Under the pieces are notes generated by a model that searched no databases, was not told the origin of the DNA, and saw only the letters and a program-made list of their open reading frames with translations. The position numbers and the translations under genes were made by a program. A DNA stretch of 64,000 nucleotides from Paenibacillus segetis (GTDB lineage Bacteria > Bacillota > Bacilli > Paenibacillales > Paenibacillaceae), in assembly GCF_014639155.1 (NCBI RefSeq), contig NZ_BMFT01000001.1:3211045-3275044 (forward strand), written 5' to 3'. This document shows, one piece after another, positions 1-10,587 of the stretch. Each line of letters begins with the position of its first letter. The first letter of the stretch is position 1.

Positions 1-1025
1 GCCATCTTCACGCGCTTGCTATATTTTTGGAAAATATTAAGGTTAATCCCTGCAATAAGAGCATCTCGAAGGGTATTCTGCTGATATAGAAACCCAGGGT
101 TCGTTCCCGGCTCTACATCAAACCAAGTTCCCCATTCGTCGACAATGAGTCCTACTCTACCCTCTGGATCATACTTATCCATAATTTTCGAATGTTTGAC
201 GATCAATTCTTCCATATAGAGTGTATTTTTCATGGTTGAAAACCACTCGTTTGTTTCGAAATCCGTTGAGGAACCTTTTGAGCCCAACCAATTCCCCGTT
301 GGTAAAGTGTAATAATGCAAGCTGAGGCCATCCATCAGCCCTCCTGCTTCACGCATCATCACTTCTGTCCAGTGATAATCATCGGTATTCGCACCACAGG
401 CGATCTTATACACTTTGTTGTCGCCATAATTTCGAACATAAGTTGAGTAATGTCGGTAAAGATCAGCATAATACTCAGGGCGCATATTCCCGCCGCAACC
501 CCAGTTTTCATTGCCTACCCCAAAGAATTGTAAACTCCACGGTTTATCCTGGCCATTCTCTTTGCGTAGATTAGCCATCGGAGATTCTCCGTCGAAGGTC
601 ATATATTCGACCCACTGCTGCATTTCTCGTACCGTGCCGCTACCGACATTACCGCTAATATAGGGTTCCGTCTCAAGCAATTCACATAGCCGCAAAAATT
701 CATGTGTGCCGAAATGATTGTTTTCCTCCACTCCGCCCCAATTATTATTGATCATCCGCGCCCGCTCCGAGGCAGGGCCTATGCCATCCATCCAGTGATA
801 TTCATCCGCAAAACAGCCACCCGGCCAGCGAAGTACTGGTATATGTAATTTCTTGAGTGCCTCCAGTACATCGATGCGGATTCCTTCTATATTCGGAATG
901 GGTGAATCTTTGCCAACCCATATCCCTTCGTATATGCATCTGCCTAGATGCTCGGCAAATTGACCGTACAAGTAACGGCTAATCGTACCTTTTTTCTCAT
1001 GAGCATTCAATTTCATTTCTACCAT
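1..1025 (-). CDS. alpha-N-arabinofuranosidase, GH51 (Abf2/XsA-like), 3' part cut by window edge
   Basis: Removes terminal L-arabinofuranosyl residues from arabino-oligosaccharides, most likely in the cytoplasm because no signal peptide is seen. Translation from ATG 1025 gives [20 protein letters not shown] followed by family landmarks: [38 protein letters not shown] (acid/base Glu) and [10 protein letters not shown] (nucleophile Glu). These match what I remember of Bacillus subtilis Abf2/XsA more closely than AbfA. GAGGT lies 8 nt before the ATG and decides the start over ATG 1016. About 341 codons are present and the C-terminal beta domain lies outside the window. The gene follows the sugar permeases by 43 nt in the same direction, so it is probably the last gene visible of that operon. 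Confidence 0.93.
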   Translation of the reverse strand, partial: MVEMKLNAHEKKGTISRYLYGQFAEHLGRCIYEGIWVGKDSPIPNIEGIRIDVLEALKKLHIPVLRWPGGCFADEYHWMDGIGPASERARMINNNWGGVEENNHFGTHEFLRLCELLETEPYISGNVGSGTVREMQQWVEYMTFDGESPMANLRKENGQDKPWSLQFFGVGNENWGCGGNMRPEYYADLYRHYSTYVRNYGDNKVYKIACGANTDDYHWTEVMMREAGGLMDGLSLHYYTLPTGNWLGSKGSSTDFETNEWFSTMKNTLYMEELIVKHSKIMDKYDPEGRVGLIVDEWGTWFDVEPGTNPGFLYQQNTLRDALIAGINLNIFQKYSKRVKM

Positions 1026-1068
1026 TTCAGTTGACCTCGCTCTCCACTCATATATTTATATAATTCGC

Positions 1069-1902
1069 TTAACCTTTCACCGCACCAGCCGTCATCCCAT
1101 CAATAAAGTACTTCTGAAAAGCGATGAATAAAATAAAGATAGGGACGATGGAGAAAAATGAACCTACGATCAATAGATCGTAATTATTTCCGTAAGGAGT
1201 GAGTAATGTTTTGAGTCCAATAGGGAGCGTAAACTTACTGCCACTACTTAGCACCATAAACGGCCAAAGGAAGTTATTCCAACTGTTCATCCCGTTTAGA
1301 ATGGCCATAGCAGCAAATGACGGCTTCATGACGGGCAAAATTAATTTTAAGTAAATGCCATATTCTGAAGCTCCATCTACTCTGCCTGCAGAAATAATTT
1401 CCTTCGGAATTCCTCTTAAATACTGTCTAAAGAAGAAGATCGTTGCGGCACTAGCAATCCCAGGTAGAACTATTGCAGAATATGAATTCATCAGACCGAT
1501 ATTATTAGTTAATGTATATAGTGGTAACAGCAAAATTTCAAACGGTACCATCATAATTAGCAATACACAGATGAACAAGAGATTTTTACCTTTGAATTCA
1601 TAGGCCGAAAATCCATATGCCACCGTGGCACTAACGAATAGCGTTAAGGTTACTTGAACTATTGTTAATAGAACTGAATTAAAAAACCATGTGAAATAGG
1701 CATGATCTCCAGTAAACAAAAAAACGAAATTATTAAAACTCATAGCTGAAAGATCAAAATTCAAATTTAATCCATTTCGAATCAAATCGGCCCCAGGTTT
1801 AAATGATGCTATCGTAATCGCGTAAAAAGGAACCAGTATAAGGAAACCCACTATAGCAAAGAAGATGAAGAGGACTATTTTAAGCGCAATATTCTTATTC
1901 AT
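1069..1902 (-). CDS. sugar ABC transporter permease, MalG/AraQ type
   Basis: Inner-membrane component of a binding-protein-dependent carbohydrate importer (CUT1 family). The 277-residue protein starts with a hydrophobic segment and has about six membrane helices. The cytoplasmic EAA loop is seen near residues 165-195, including the GRVDGAS core, where the ATPase docks. It begins 2 nt after the stop of the MalF-type permease, so the two are translationally linked. The neighbouring arabinofuranosidases suggest arabino-oligosaccharides as cargo. No ATPase gene is present here; in related Gram-positives such importers use a shared MsmK/MsmX ATPase encoded elsewhere. Substrate is inferred from context only. 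Confidence 0.93.
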   Translation of the reverse strand: MNKNIALKIVLFIFFAIVGFLILVPFYAITIASFKPGADLIRNGLNLNFDLSAMSFNNFVFLFTGDHAYFTWFFNSVLLTIVQVTLTLFVSATVAYGFSAYEFKGKNLLFICVLLIMMVPFEILLLPLYTLTNNIGLMNSYSAIVLPGIASAATIFFFRQYLRGIPKEIISAGRVDGASEYGIYLKLILPVMKPSFAAMAILNGMNSWNNFLWPFMVLSSGSKFTLPIGLKTLLTPYGNNYDLLIVGSFFSIVPIFILFIAFQKYFIDGMTAGAVKG

Positions 1903-1904
1903 AT

Positions 1905-2801
1905 TTAATCCTCCTTCTTAAACATGCCCGAGAATGCTAATTGTGTTAAATTGATTACCATCGTAATGGCTAGTAACACAATGCCAACAGCCGCGGCATA
2001 TCCAAGATTATTCTTCTCAATCCCCTGCCGATACAAGTAACCGACAATAGTGAGACCGATATTTTTAGGCGAATTGTTACCATTCCACAACATCATACTC
2101 TCGATAAACATGGCTAAACCTGCGTAAATACTAATCGTTAATACATAGATCGTTGTAGGTTTTAATAAAGGCATTGTGATTCTTGTGAATTTTTGAAAAG
2201 GGGATGCCCCATCAATCGAAGCAGCTTCGTAGTAATCTTCTGGGATGTTTTGTAATCCGGATAAGAAATACAACATATTAACTCCGGTCCATCTCCATGT
2301 CGCCAATGCAATCAGAGCAATATACCCAGTAAACTGCCCCTTTAAAAATTTCATCGGTTCCATTCCAAACAGTCCTAAAAAGCTGTTGATCAGAGACCCT
2401 TCCATTTCGCCGAACATCAGTCTAAAAATCGTACCCGCTACGACAACAGAAGTCAGTGCTGGAAAGAAGAACGTAGATTTGAAGAATTCTCTCCCCCACA
2501 TAAACTTGTTATTAATCAAAACAGCAAACAACATAGGAAACGGTATTAGAATGGCCAATGTCATGACCATGTAGATCACGCTGTTCGTGACAGCTTTCAA
2601 AAAGACACCATCGCCCATTAATTTTGTGTAGTTATCCGTACCAATCCACTGCGCTCCTTGACCTAGCGTGGTTTTTTGAAAGCTCATTGAAAATGAATTG
2701 CCTAGTGGATAGAGCCAAAATATGATGAAAACCAAGATGAACGGCAGCACGAATACATAAGGAGCGACCTTTTGTGAGTATAAGAATTTTTTTAGCATCA
2801 C
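1905..2801 (-). CDS. sugar ABC transporter permease, MalF/AraP type
   Basis: Partner permease of the same CUT1 importer. The 298-residue protein has an N-terminal membrane helix after MLKKFLYSQKVAPYVFVLP, six predicted helices and an EAA loop with the core YEAASIDGAS near residues 190-215. Length is normal for the family. The gene lies 73 nt downstream of the solute-binding lipoprotein gene, with a hairpin in the gap, and abuts the second permease. Assignment as sugar permease is firm; arabinose-containing oligosaccharides as cargo is inference from the flanking GH51 enzymes. Confidence 0.93.
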   Translation of the reverse strand: MMLKKFLYSQKVAPYVFVLPFILVFIIFWLYPLGNSFSMSFQKTTLGQGAQWIGTDNYTKLMGDGVFLKAVTNSVIYMVMTLAILIPFPMLFAVLINNKFMWGREFFKSTFFFPALTSVVVAGTIFRLMFGEMEGSLINSFLGLFGMEPMKFLKGQFTGYIALIALATWRWTGVNMLYFLSGLQNIPEDYYEAASIDGASPFQKFTRITMPLLKPTTIYVLTISIYAGLAMFIESMMLWNGNNSPKNIGLTIVGYLYRQGIEKNNLGYAAAVGIVLLAITMVINLTQLAFSGMFKKED

Positions 2802-2825
2802 TCTACTCCTTTTTTTTAAAATAGA

Positions 2826-2849
2826 GAGCTACCCAATTCAGAGTAGCTC
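2826..2849 (-). terminator. intercistronic hairpin after the binding-protein gene
   Basis: GAGCTAC and GTAGCTC form a 7-bp stem with a 10-nt loop, followed on the minus strand by TCTATTTT. It lies between the binding-protein gene and the permeases. Such sites usually stop part of the transcription or protect the upstream message, so that binding protein is made in excess over permease. Confidence 0.6.
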
Positions 2850-2874
2850 ATCATTTTATCATCTTAATTCTAAA

Positions 2875-4212
2875 TTATTTAAGATCTTGTACGATCTGCT
2901 CCTGAGCTGCATTTAATGCTTCCGTAACGTCCTTACCATCTTCAAAGATTTCATTCAATGTAACTGTGCAAAGAACATTGTTAATTGTAGGGGAAGCGGA
3001 AGTAGACTTAATCAACATGATTTCATCTTTCACTTCATTCAAGACATCAAATGGATTGTTGACAAAATACTTCACGAATTGATTTTCTGGATTATGTGTT
3101 ACATCTTTCATGTCCCAAACAGACATATTGATCGGGTCAAATCCAAGTGTGTTCCAAATTTCAATGTTTGCATCCAATGATAATTTGGCATAAGCGATAA
3201 ATTCTTTCGCCAATTGAATATCTTTGGCCGTTTTAGTTACAACAGTCGCAGTTCCGCCACCACCATATGATCTTGGCATTCCTTTTTCAAAGACGGGTAG
3301 GGGAGCGATCGCGATCTTTCCTGACAAATCAGCCATATAGTTTGTGTATCTGGACATCTGCCACAAAGGCATAAATGCAGTTACATAATTTCCAGCGTTA
3401 TATTCACCATAAGCTTCCTCCGTATCTGGCTGTCCTCCTGCAATGGTAGAAATAACATTGTTGTCTTTCAAATCTTTTAACATCGTCAAAGCTTTGATCA
3501 TTTCTGGGGAGTTAACTTTCGGATTTCCGGCATCATCAGTAAGATCTGCTCCTTGTTGTGCTAGAAGTAATGATTCTTGCCATACTGCACTTGTATCCGC
3601 TGTTCCCATATATTTTCCGGTTTTTTCATATACTTGAATTCCGGCTTTTTTGAAATCATCCCATGTTACGATATCTTTATAATTGACTCCTGCTTCGTCT
3701 AAAATCTCAGTGTTATAGAATGCAACAGTTGCTCCTACATGAGTGGACAACCCGTATACAGTTCCTTCTTTGCTATAAAGATCCAACTGAGATTGAACGA
3801 TCGAGTCTTTGTATTGCTCTACTACATCATTTAACGGTTCTAATTGTGGCGTCCCAGCTAAAAAGTCTGGATATTTTCCAAGTTCAATATCTGAAATATC
3901 AGGAGCACCTACACCCGTTTGAAGGGCAATCGACAATTTATTGTGCATATCATCATATGGCATAACGGTAACATTCAACTTAATTTGGCGATCAGGATTT
4001 GCCGCATTCCATTTTCCAAGCATCTTCTCAAAATGCTGTCCATGCAATTCCACGAATGTCCAATAGGACAATTCCGTTGCATTCTCTCCAGCTCCAGCAT
4101 CAAGGACCGATTTTTCTCCACCTGCTGATGAGTTTGATGCTTTCCCACATCCAGATAACACTAATATCATGGACATGATAATTAATAAAATAAATGCTTT
4201 ATTCTTCTTCAT
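2875..4212 (-). CDS. extracellular solute-binding lipoprotein, family 1 (sugar)
   Basis: Captures sugar outside the cell for the adjoining permeases. The 445-residue protein has a lipoprotein signal (KK, hydrophobic stretch, lipobox LSGC with Cys near position 22), a short Ser/Gly linker, then a family 1 periplasmic-binding fold recognisable from motifs such as LSYWTFVELHG and YGLSTHVGATVAFYNTEIL. GGGAGGG stands about 10 nt before the ATG. It is the first gene of the importer trio, 174 nt downstream of abfA, with its own promoter candidate. Arabinose-containing oligosaccharides are the expected ligand because of the context, not because of visible ligand residues. Confidence 0.93.
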   Translation of the reverse strand: MKKNKAFILLIIMSMILVLSGCGKASNSSAGGEKSVLDAGAGENATELSYWTFVELHGQHFEKMLGKWNAANPDRQIKLNVTVMPYDDMHNKLSIALQTGVGAPDISDIELGKYPDFLAGTPQLEPLNDVVEQYKDSIVQSQLDLYSKEGTVYGLSTHVGATVAFYNTEILDEAGVNYKDIVTWDDFKKAGIQVYEKTGKYMGTADTSAVWQESLLLAQQGADLTDDAGNPKVNSPEMIKALTMLKDLKDNNVISTIAGGQPDTEEAYGEYNAGNYVTAFMPLWQMSRYTNYMADLSGKIAIAPLPVFEKGMPRSYGGGGTATVVTKTAKDIQLAKEFIAYAKLSLDANIEIWNTLGFDPINMSVWDMKDVTHNPENQFVKYFVNNPFDVLNEVKDEIMLIKSTSASPTINNVLCTVTLNEIFEDGKDVTEALNAAQEQIVQDLK

Positions 4213-4241
4213 ACTTAAACCCTCCCTGGAATTTCATTAGT

Positions 4242-4269
4242 TTTATCTACACACTTCGCATACAGTCAA
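4242..4269 (-). promoter_or_regulatory. candidate sigma-A promoter for the sugar importer
   Basis: On the minus strand TTGACT (4269-4264) and GATAAA (4247-4242) are separated by 16 nt and stand about 30 nt before the start of the binding-protein gene. The -35 is good, the -10 moderate. It would allow the importer to be transcribed separately from abfA. Confidence 0.45.
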
Positions 4270-4386
4270 ATTCACACATCTATCCACTTATTTGTTCAAC
4301 ATTCTGTAAGCGTGATCTTGTTGTGTATAGCTTATGAAGCCTCTTATTTCGGGAGATCGAACAACTATCATCAGCTGTTCTATTCA

Positions 4387-6052
<1,666 letters not shown>

Positions 6053-6284
6053 AATTCAACATGAAAAAGCTCGTTTTTTCATCTTTTATAGGGAAAACTT
6101 AGGTAATAACAGTAATTAAGTTTAGGTTTATATGAATACAATGCTTGAGATTGCACAATTTTTAACTATTATTTGAAAAATTTTTACATTTTTAGATCTG
6201 ATACTTCCTTTAGTGACTCGATTGGTTTATAATGATCTAAAATAAACAAAATACATATTTCCTATTGGAAGAAGGTTATCTTAC

Positions 6285-7199
6285 ATGATTTATATTAAGG
6301 ATTTGATGAGCGGTATTGATATTTTCAAAGCATTAAGTTCAGAAGTAAGAATTCAAATCCTCGAATTACTAGCCAAGAATCAAGCGCTTAACTTAAATGA
6401 TCTCGCCACGAAATTGAATATTAGTAACGGGGCGATCACCATGCACATCAAGAAGCTCGAAGAGAGCGGATTAATTGAGATAAATACTTCCGTTGGCAAA
6501 CATGGCATTCAGAAAATTTGTTATTTGAACAAAGATAAACTCATGGTCGATCTCCGCAGCAAAGCAGTTGAGAACTTATATGAGGTAGAAATTCAAGTTG
6601 GACATTTCAGCAACTATCAAGCGATTCCCACCTGTGGGTTGGCTACCAAAGACAGTATTATCGGTGATTTCGATGATCCTAGGTATTTTGCTGATCCACA
6701 ACGAATTGATTCGGAGATTATTTGGTTGGCTGATGGATTTCTAGAGTATCGCATCCCTAATTATCTTAAGCCTAACCAAACTTTCCGCGAGATTCAGTTC
6801 TCGATGGAGCTTGGCTCAGAGGCCCCTGGTTTCGCTGACAACTATCCATCAGACATATATTTCTATGTGAACGGAATTGAGATCGGTTTCTGGACGAGCC
6901 CAGGAGACTTTGGAGATACGAGAGGTACCTTCAATCCAGACTGGTGGCCACCTCACCTGAATCAATATGGGATGCTGAAGCTGATCCGTATCAACAATGA
7001 GGGTAGTTTCATTGACGGGTGTCGAATCTCGGATGTCACTTTAGATCAAATCCAATTAGATTATAAGAGTGAGTTGACCTTCCGGATCGCAGTCACAGAC
7101 AACCCTATTAATAAACGTGGTCTAACTATTTACGGTAGAAATTTCGGTAACTACAGCCAAGATCTGTTAGCTCGTATACTATATAATGTGAATGAGTAA
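6285..7199 (+). CDS. ArsR-type winged-helix transcriptional regulator with long C-terminal domain
   Basis: DNA-binding regulator of 304 residues. Residues 10-95 form an ArsR-like winged helix (DIFKALSSEVRIQILELL, then LATKLNISNGAITMHIKKLE as recognition part). Classic ArsR proteins are about 100-120 residues; here about 200 residues follow, rich in aromatics and beta-strand pattern (YFYVNGIEIGFWTSPGDFGD, FNPDWWPPHLNQYG). No metal-binding Cys pair is seen in the winged helix. The C-terminal part may bind a sugar. It is divergent from abfA, so control of the arabinan operon is inferred. GAAGAAGG lies 9 nt before the ATG. Confidence 0.82.
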   Translation: MIYIKDLMSGIDIFKALSSEVRIQILELLAKNQALNLNDLATKLNISNGAITMHIKKLEESGLIEINTSVGKHGIQKICYLNKDKLMVDLRSKAVENLYEVEIQVGHFSNYQAIPTCGLATKDSIIGDFDDPRYFADPQRIDSEIIWLADGFLEYRIPNYLKPNQTFREIQFSMELGSEAPGFADNYPSDIYFYVNGIEIGFWTSPGDFGDTRGTFNPDWWPPHLNQYGMLKLIRINNEGSFIDGCRISDVTLDQIQLDYKSELTFRIAVTDNPINKRGLTIYGRNFGNYSQDLLARILYNVNE

Positions 7200-7212
7200 T
7201 AAGATTATAAAG

Positions 7213-7252
7213 AAACAGGGTCCTCCACTAAATCAATGGAGGACCCTGTTTT
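7213..7252 (+). terminator. rho-independent terminator after the ArsR-type regulator
   Basis: Perfect 15-bp stem (AAACAGGGTCCTCCA with its complement) around a 10-nt loop, followed by T residues. It ends the regulator transcript. Confidence 0.9.
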
Positions 7253-7321
7253 TATATATGAACCTTTTACTCCTACTCCTGCATTGCAATAGCAATACTT
7301 CTTGTCGTTCATAACGATGTT

Positions 7322-7386
7322 TACTGGACCCTACTCGCTACAGCCGCACACGGTCCTCCTAAACTAACAGGAAAACCTCCAGCTAA
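7322..7386. repeat. degenerate copy of a 72-bp palindromic element
   Basis: ACTGGA near 7323 and TAACAGGAAAACCTCC at 7365-7380 resemble the two ends of the elements at 7479-7550 and 14576-14647. The right part matches the copy at 14626-14647 at 17 of 22 positions, but the spacing between parts is 43 rather than 50. A weak, decayed copy. Apart from the repeats, the gap 7253-7558 shows no gene. Confidence 0.3.
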
Positions 7387-7478
7387 TGTGAATTGCTTAC
7401 CTTCAAATAATACCTTAAATGGAATTCCTCCATGTATTATAAAGTTTTGTACAATAACGAGGACAACTTGATTAAAAC

Positions 7479-7550
7479 AACTGGATTATTTCCAGTTAAT
7501 TATTGAAATGATAGATATTCTAACAAAATAACGGGAGGTTTTCCGGGTAA
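7479..7550. repeat. 72-bp intergenic palindromic element, copy A
   Basis: Left hairpin AACTGGA-N5-TCCAGTT (7479-7497) is followed exactly 50 nt from its start by TAACGGGA...GGGTAA (7529-7550). The same two parts with the same 50-nt offset occur at 14576-14647. The centre is not conserved. It lies just after the 3' end of the rhaD gene. Confidence 0.55.
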
Positions 7551-7558
7551 AAGAACAA

Positions 7559-8407
7559 TTATCCTTTTAAAATCCCAGGTACTGGAGTTACCCCAAATGC
7601 CTTCGCCAAATCAATCAGCTCTTGATCTGTTATTCTTTGCTTGATCTCATGATGAGCTACCAGCATGTAGATTTGTGCTGCCTTTTCTACCGTTTCAATC
7701 AGACCGAATGTCTCATCCATATTCGAGCCCGTGCCAAAAATACCATGTTGAGGCCAAATGACTACGCGGCGCTCTTTCATTTTCGCAGCGGTTGCTCGGC
7801 CGATTTCATTACTACCTGGCACCATCCAAGGAATCACGCTGACGCCGTCCGGGAACACAACGAGACATTCCGTACACATTTCCCATAATGTCTTCGTTAA
7901 TTTATTCTCATCCAGATCATGAATGAAAGTCATAGCCAGCGCATTCGTTGCATGACAATGCATTACGATACGGTGGGAAGGGTCTACTTTTAATCGTTCA
8001 ATATGACTCATAAAGTGTGAAGCTAGCTCACTCGTAGGTACCGCTCCGTCACGAAGCCCCCACAGTACTTCTACACTATCACCAGCAGCGGATACTCGAA
8101 TTACCCCCAAGTTGGCCTCTGGATCAGAGATTACGTTTCTGAAATACTTGCCTGAACCCGTAACAATAAAGTATTTACCTGCTAATTCTTGAACCGGAAA
8201 AGAAAGCTTGATACTCCGGTCAGCGTGCTCGATTGAAATATACTTCGCAACCTCAGCCTCATCTAACAGGTAACTAATGTTTCCGCCATTACGTTCGTCC
8301 CAACCAAGATTCCACATGTGGTAAGTGATCTCTGCCATTTCTTTAATAAAAGGCGCTTCTATCTGTACATGATTAACTGCTGGTTTTTCAATCGTTAGTT
8401 TGCTCAC
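7559..8407 (-). CDS. rhaD: rhamnulose-1-phosphate aldolase
   Basis: Class II, Zn-dependent aldolase that splits L-rhamnulose 1-phosphate into dihydroxyacetone phosphate and L-lactaldehyde. The 282-residue protein carries [48 protein letters not shown] (metal-binding His pair), [20 protein letters not shown] and [10 protein letters not shown], in the order of Escherichia coli RhaD (274 residues). The start is GTG 8407 with AGAGGAGAG upstream. It lies 39 nt downstream of the lactaldehyde-reductase-type gene in one operon facing a DeoR regulator. Neither an L-rhamnose isomerase nor a dedicated rhamnulokinase is next to it. Confidence 0.95.
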   Translation of the reverse strand: MSKLTIEKPAVNHVQIEAPFIKEMAEITYHMWNLGWDERNGGNISYLLDEAEVAKYISIEHADRSIKLSFPVQELAGKYFIVTGSGKYFRNVISDPEANLGVIRVSAAGDSVEVLWGLRDGAVPTSELASHFMSHIERLKVDPSHRIVMHCHATNALAMTFIHDLDENKLTKTLWEMCTECLVVFPDGVSVIPWMVPGSNEIGRATAAKMKERRVVIWPQHGIFGTGSNMDETFGLIETVEKAAQIYMLVAHHEIKQRITDQELIDLAKAFGVTPVPGILKG

Positions 8408-8446
8408 AATAGGTTCTCTCCTCTAAATGTATTTTCTCTGTTGCTT

Positions 8447-9598
8447 CTACAGTATTTTTTTGAATAAGGTAATGACTTCTTCTTTCGTTGGTATAAACGG
8501 ATTACCTGGTGCACAAGCATCTTTCATTGCATTTTCAGCTAACAAATCCAAATCTACTTCATTGACACCAAGCTCCGATAGTTTGGATGGAATACCAACC
8601 TCTTTCGAGAGATTCTTGATTGCTTCGACAACGAAGTCAGCGCACTCTTTATCTGTCTTTCCCACAACCTGATAGCCAATCGCTTTGGCGATATTGCGGA
8701 ATTTCTCTGGTACATATTTAGCGTTCTCTTCTTCCACATAGGGAAGTAGCATGGCATTACACACTCCATGGGGTAAATCGTACACGCCGCCAAGCTGATG
8801 CGCCATCGCATGAACATATCCCAGACCCGCATTATTGAAAGCAAGCCCGCCTAGGAAAATGGCATATACCATTTGCTCCCGAGCTTCGATGTCATGTCCA
8901 TTTTTCACCGTGCGTGGTAAGTAGTTAAAAATAAGTTCAACAGCAGCAAGTGCTGTTGCATCTGTTACCGGATATGCTCCTGGTGTAACGAGTGCCTCAA
9001 TGGCATGGGTCAATGCATCCATTCCTGTTGCAGCGGTTAAGTCGGCTGGCTTGTCGACCATTAGCTCAGGGTCATTAACGGAAATGGTAGCTAAGCTGTT
9101 CTTATCGACCATTACCATCTTGACCTTACGATCTTCATCCGTGATGACATAGTTAACGGTTACTTCACTTGAAGTGCCTGCGGTTGTATTAATAGCAACG
9201 ATTGGTAAGGACTTATTGGCTGACTTATGAGCTCCTTCATACTGTGCAATGTGACCACCATTTGTCGCAATAATTCCGATTGCTTTGGCTGTATCCTGCG
9301 GCGAACCCCCACCTACAGATACGAGAAAATCACAATCGTTTGCTGTCAGGAAATCAACACCGTCATGAACATTTTTGCAGGTAGGGTTTGGTTTAACATC
9401 ATCATAGATAGCGTACGGAATGTTCGCGTTGTCCAATATGGCCAACACTTTGCCTGCGATCCCACATTTCATCAAGAACTTATCGGTAACGACAAGCGCT
9501 TTCCGTAATTTCAGTTCTTGAATGAAAGGTCCAACATCACCCAGACAACCTTTGCCCATAATGTTAATTGACGGAACATAGTATGCACGTGTACTCAT
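8447..9598 (-). CDS. fucO: iron-containing alcohol dehydrogenase, lactaldehyde reductase type
   Basis: Group III, Fe-dependent, NAD-linked dehydrogenase. Beside rhaD it most likely reduces L-lactaldehyde to 1,2-propanediol. From ATG 9598 it has 383 residues, as FucO (382). Seen are the nucleotide loop VSVGGGSPQDTAKAIG, TTAGTSSEVT, and metal ligands in TGMDALTHAIEALV and YVHAMAHQLGGVYDLPHG. ATG 9616 lies in frame, but GGGAGG falls inside that extension and stands 10 nt before ATG 9598, which decides the start. Substrate is inferred from context; related group III enzymes (YiaY, AdhB) share the same motifs. Confidence 0.85.
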   Translation of the reverse strand: MSTRAYYVPSINIMGKGCLGDVGPFIQELKLRKALVVTDKFLMKCGIAGKVLAILDNANIPYAIYDDVKPNPTCKNVHDGVDFLTANDCDFLVSVGGGSPQDTAKAIGIIATNGGHIAQYEGAHKSANKSLPIVAINTTAGTSSEVTVNYVITDEDRKVKMVMVDKNSLATISVNDPELMVDKPADLTAATGMDALTHAIEALVTPGAYPVTDATALAAVELIFNYLPRTVKNGHDIEAREQMVYAIFLGGLAFNNAGLGYVHAMAHQLGGVYDLPHGVCNAMLLPYVEEENAKYVPEKFRNIAKAIGYQVVGKTDKECADFVVEAIKNLSKEVGIPSKLSELGVNEVDLDLLAENAMKDACAPGNPFIPTKEEVITLFKKIL

Positions 9599-9648
9599 CC
9601 TCAATAAGCCTCCCATGTCATCTTGTTTTATCTCATACTTTGATAACT

Positions 9649-9759
9649 GTTGTTTACAATTTCATCCTACCCCCGTAAATCTTTGTTGTCAACAAATTAA
9701 AGATATATAATGTTGTTTTCATTTGTTTTATGTTATATTTGTGACAGTTGCCAACAAAT
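9649..9759. promoter_or_regulatory. three GTTG-(N3-4)-CAA boxes between fucO and the DeoR gene
   Basis: The divergent region holds GTTGTTTACAAT (9649-9660), the palindrome TTTGTTGTCAACAAATT (9682-9698) and GTTGCCAACAAAT (9747-9759). All share GTTG...CAA. They lie where both promoters must be, so they are good candidates for the binding site of the adjoining DeoR-family regulator. Confidence 0.55.
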
Positions 9760-9831
9760 CTGTTTTATCGTTATGATAGAGAAAATGTTCTTGCACTTTA
9801 CAAGACATGAGACAAATATGAGGTGATAAGT

Positions 9832-10587
9832 ATGTTGGCTCCAGAAAGAAGACAGAGAATCATCGACTTGATTCATCAGGACAAGCGTGTGCTTGTAGCT
9901 GACTTAAGTAAGATGTTCGATGTTACGGAAGAGACAATCCGTCGGGATCTCGAAAAGTTGGAGAAAGAAGGCATTTTAAGCCGGACCTATGGCGGAGCCA
10001 TGCTTAACAGACATACAAACGAAGACCTTCCCTATACAACGCGCAATACAATTAACATGGATATGAAACGTGAGATTGCCCTGAAGGCCATGGATCTGAT
10101 CAATGATGGTGACACGCTTATGGTTGATCCCAGTTCTACTTCATTCGAATTTATGAAGACACTAAATAACAAAAACAACCTAACAATCATCACCAATTCG
10201 GTCAATATCCTACACGAATTCGCTAGTTCGAATTTGAACATCATTTCCACAGGCGGTACACTTCGTTCCCGCTCTTTGTCACTCGTTGGACCGACTGCAC
10301 ATGATACCGTACAAAAATATAATGTGGATACCGCTGTCATTGGCTGCAAGGGAGTATCGCTTGATAAAGGAATCTCCGATTCCAACGAACCCGAATGTGA
10401 ATTAAAAAAATACATGCTGAGCCATGCCAACCGGGTCATTCTGCTTGCAGATCACACCAAATTCGATAAAACCGCCTTCGTTAAGTTAGCTGATTTGGAT
10501 CAGATCGATTATCTAATCACGGATCGTAAACCGTCTGTAGAATGGCTGGAGATGCTGGGGAGCAAAAATATAGAAGTGGTGTATTAG
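9832..10587 (+). CDS. DeoR/GlpR-family transcriptional regulator
   Basis: Sugar-responsive repressor of 251 residues. The N-terminal winged helix (ERRQRIIDLIHQ, VADLSKMFDVTEETIRRDLEKLE) is followed by a DeoR-C sensor fold with the typical GDTLMVDPSSTS, ITNSVNILHE, STGGTLRSRS and VILLADHTKFD motifs, which bind a phosphorylated sugar. ATG 9832 is preferred over GTG 9823 because GAGG stands 8 nt before it. It is divergent from fucO-rhaD and is the obvious regulator of that module, with rhamnulose 1-phosphate or a related phosphosugar as possible signal (inference). Confidence 0.9.
   Translation: MLAPERRQRIIDLIHQDKRVLVADLSKMFDVTEETIRRDLEKLEKEGILSRTYGGAMLNRHTNEDLPYTTRNTINMDMKREIALKAMDLINDGDTLMVDPSSTSFEFMKTLNNKNNLTIITNSVNILHEFASSNLNIISTGGTLRSRSLSLVGPTAHDTVQKYNVDTAVIGCKGVSLDKGISDSNEPECELKKYMLSHANRVILLADHTKFDKTAFVKLADLDQIDYLITDRKPSVEWLEMLGSKNIEVVY

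Noticed and set aside
436..447. GAACATAAGTTG, resembling a LexA box
   Set aside because: It lies within the coding sequence of the GH51 gene, far from any promoter, and misses the last core base.
7290..7480. Minus-strand open stretch of about 50 codons reading like a decayed protein (HGGIPFKVLFEGK...LAGGFPVSLGG)
   Set aside because: It has no start codon or ribosome-binding site, and its glycine-rich part coincides with the repeat TAACAGGAAAACCTCCAGCTAA, so repeat DNA explains it better.
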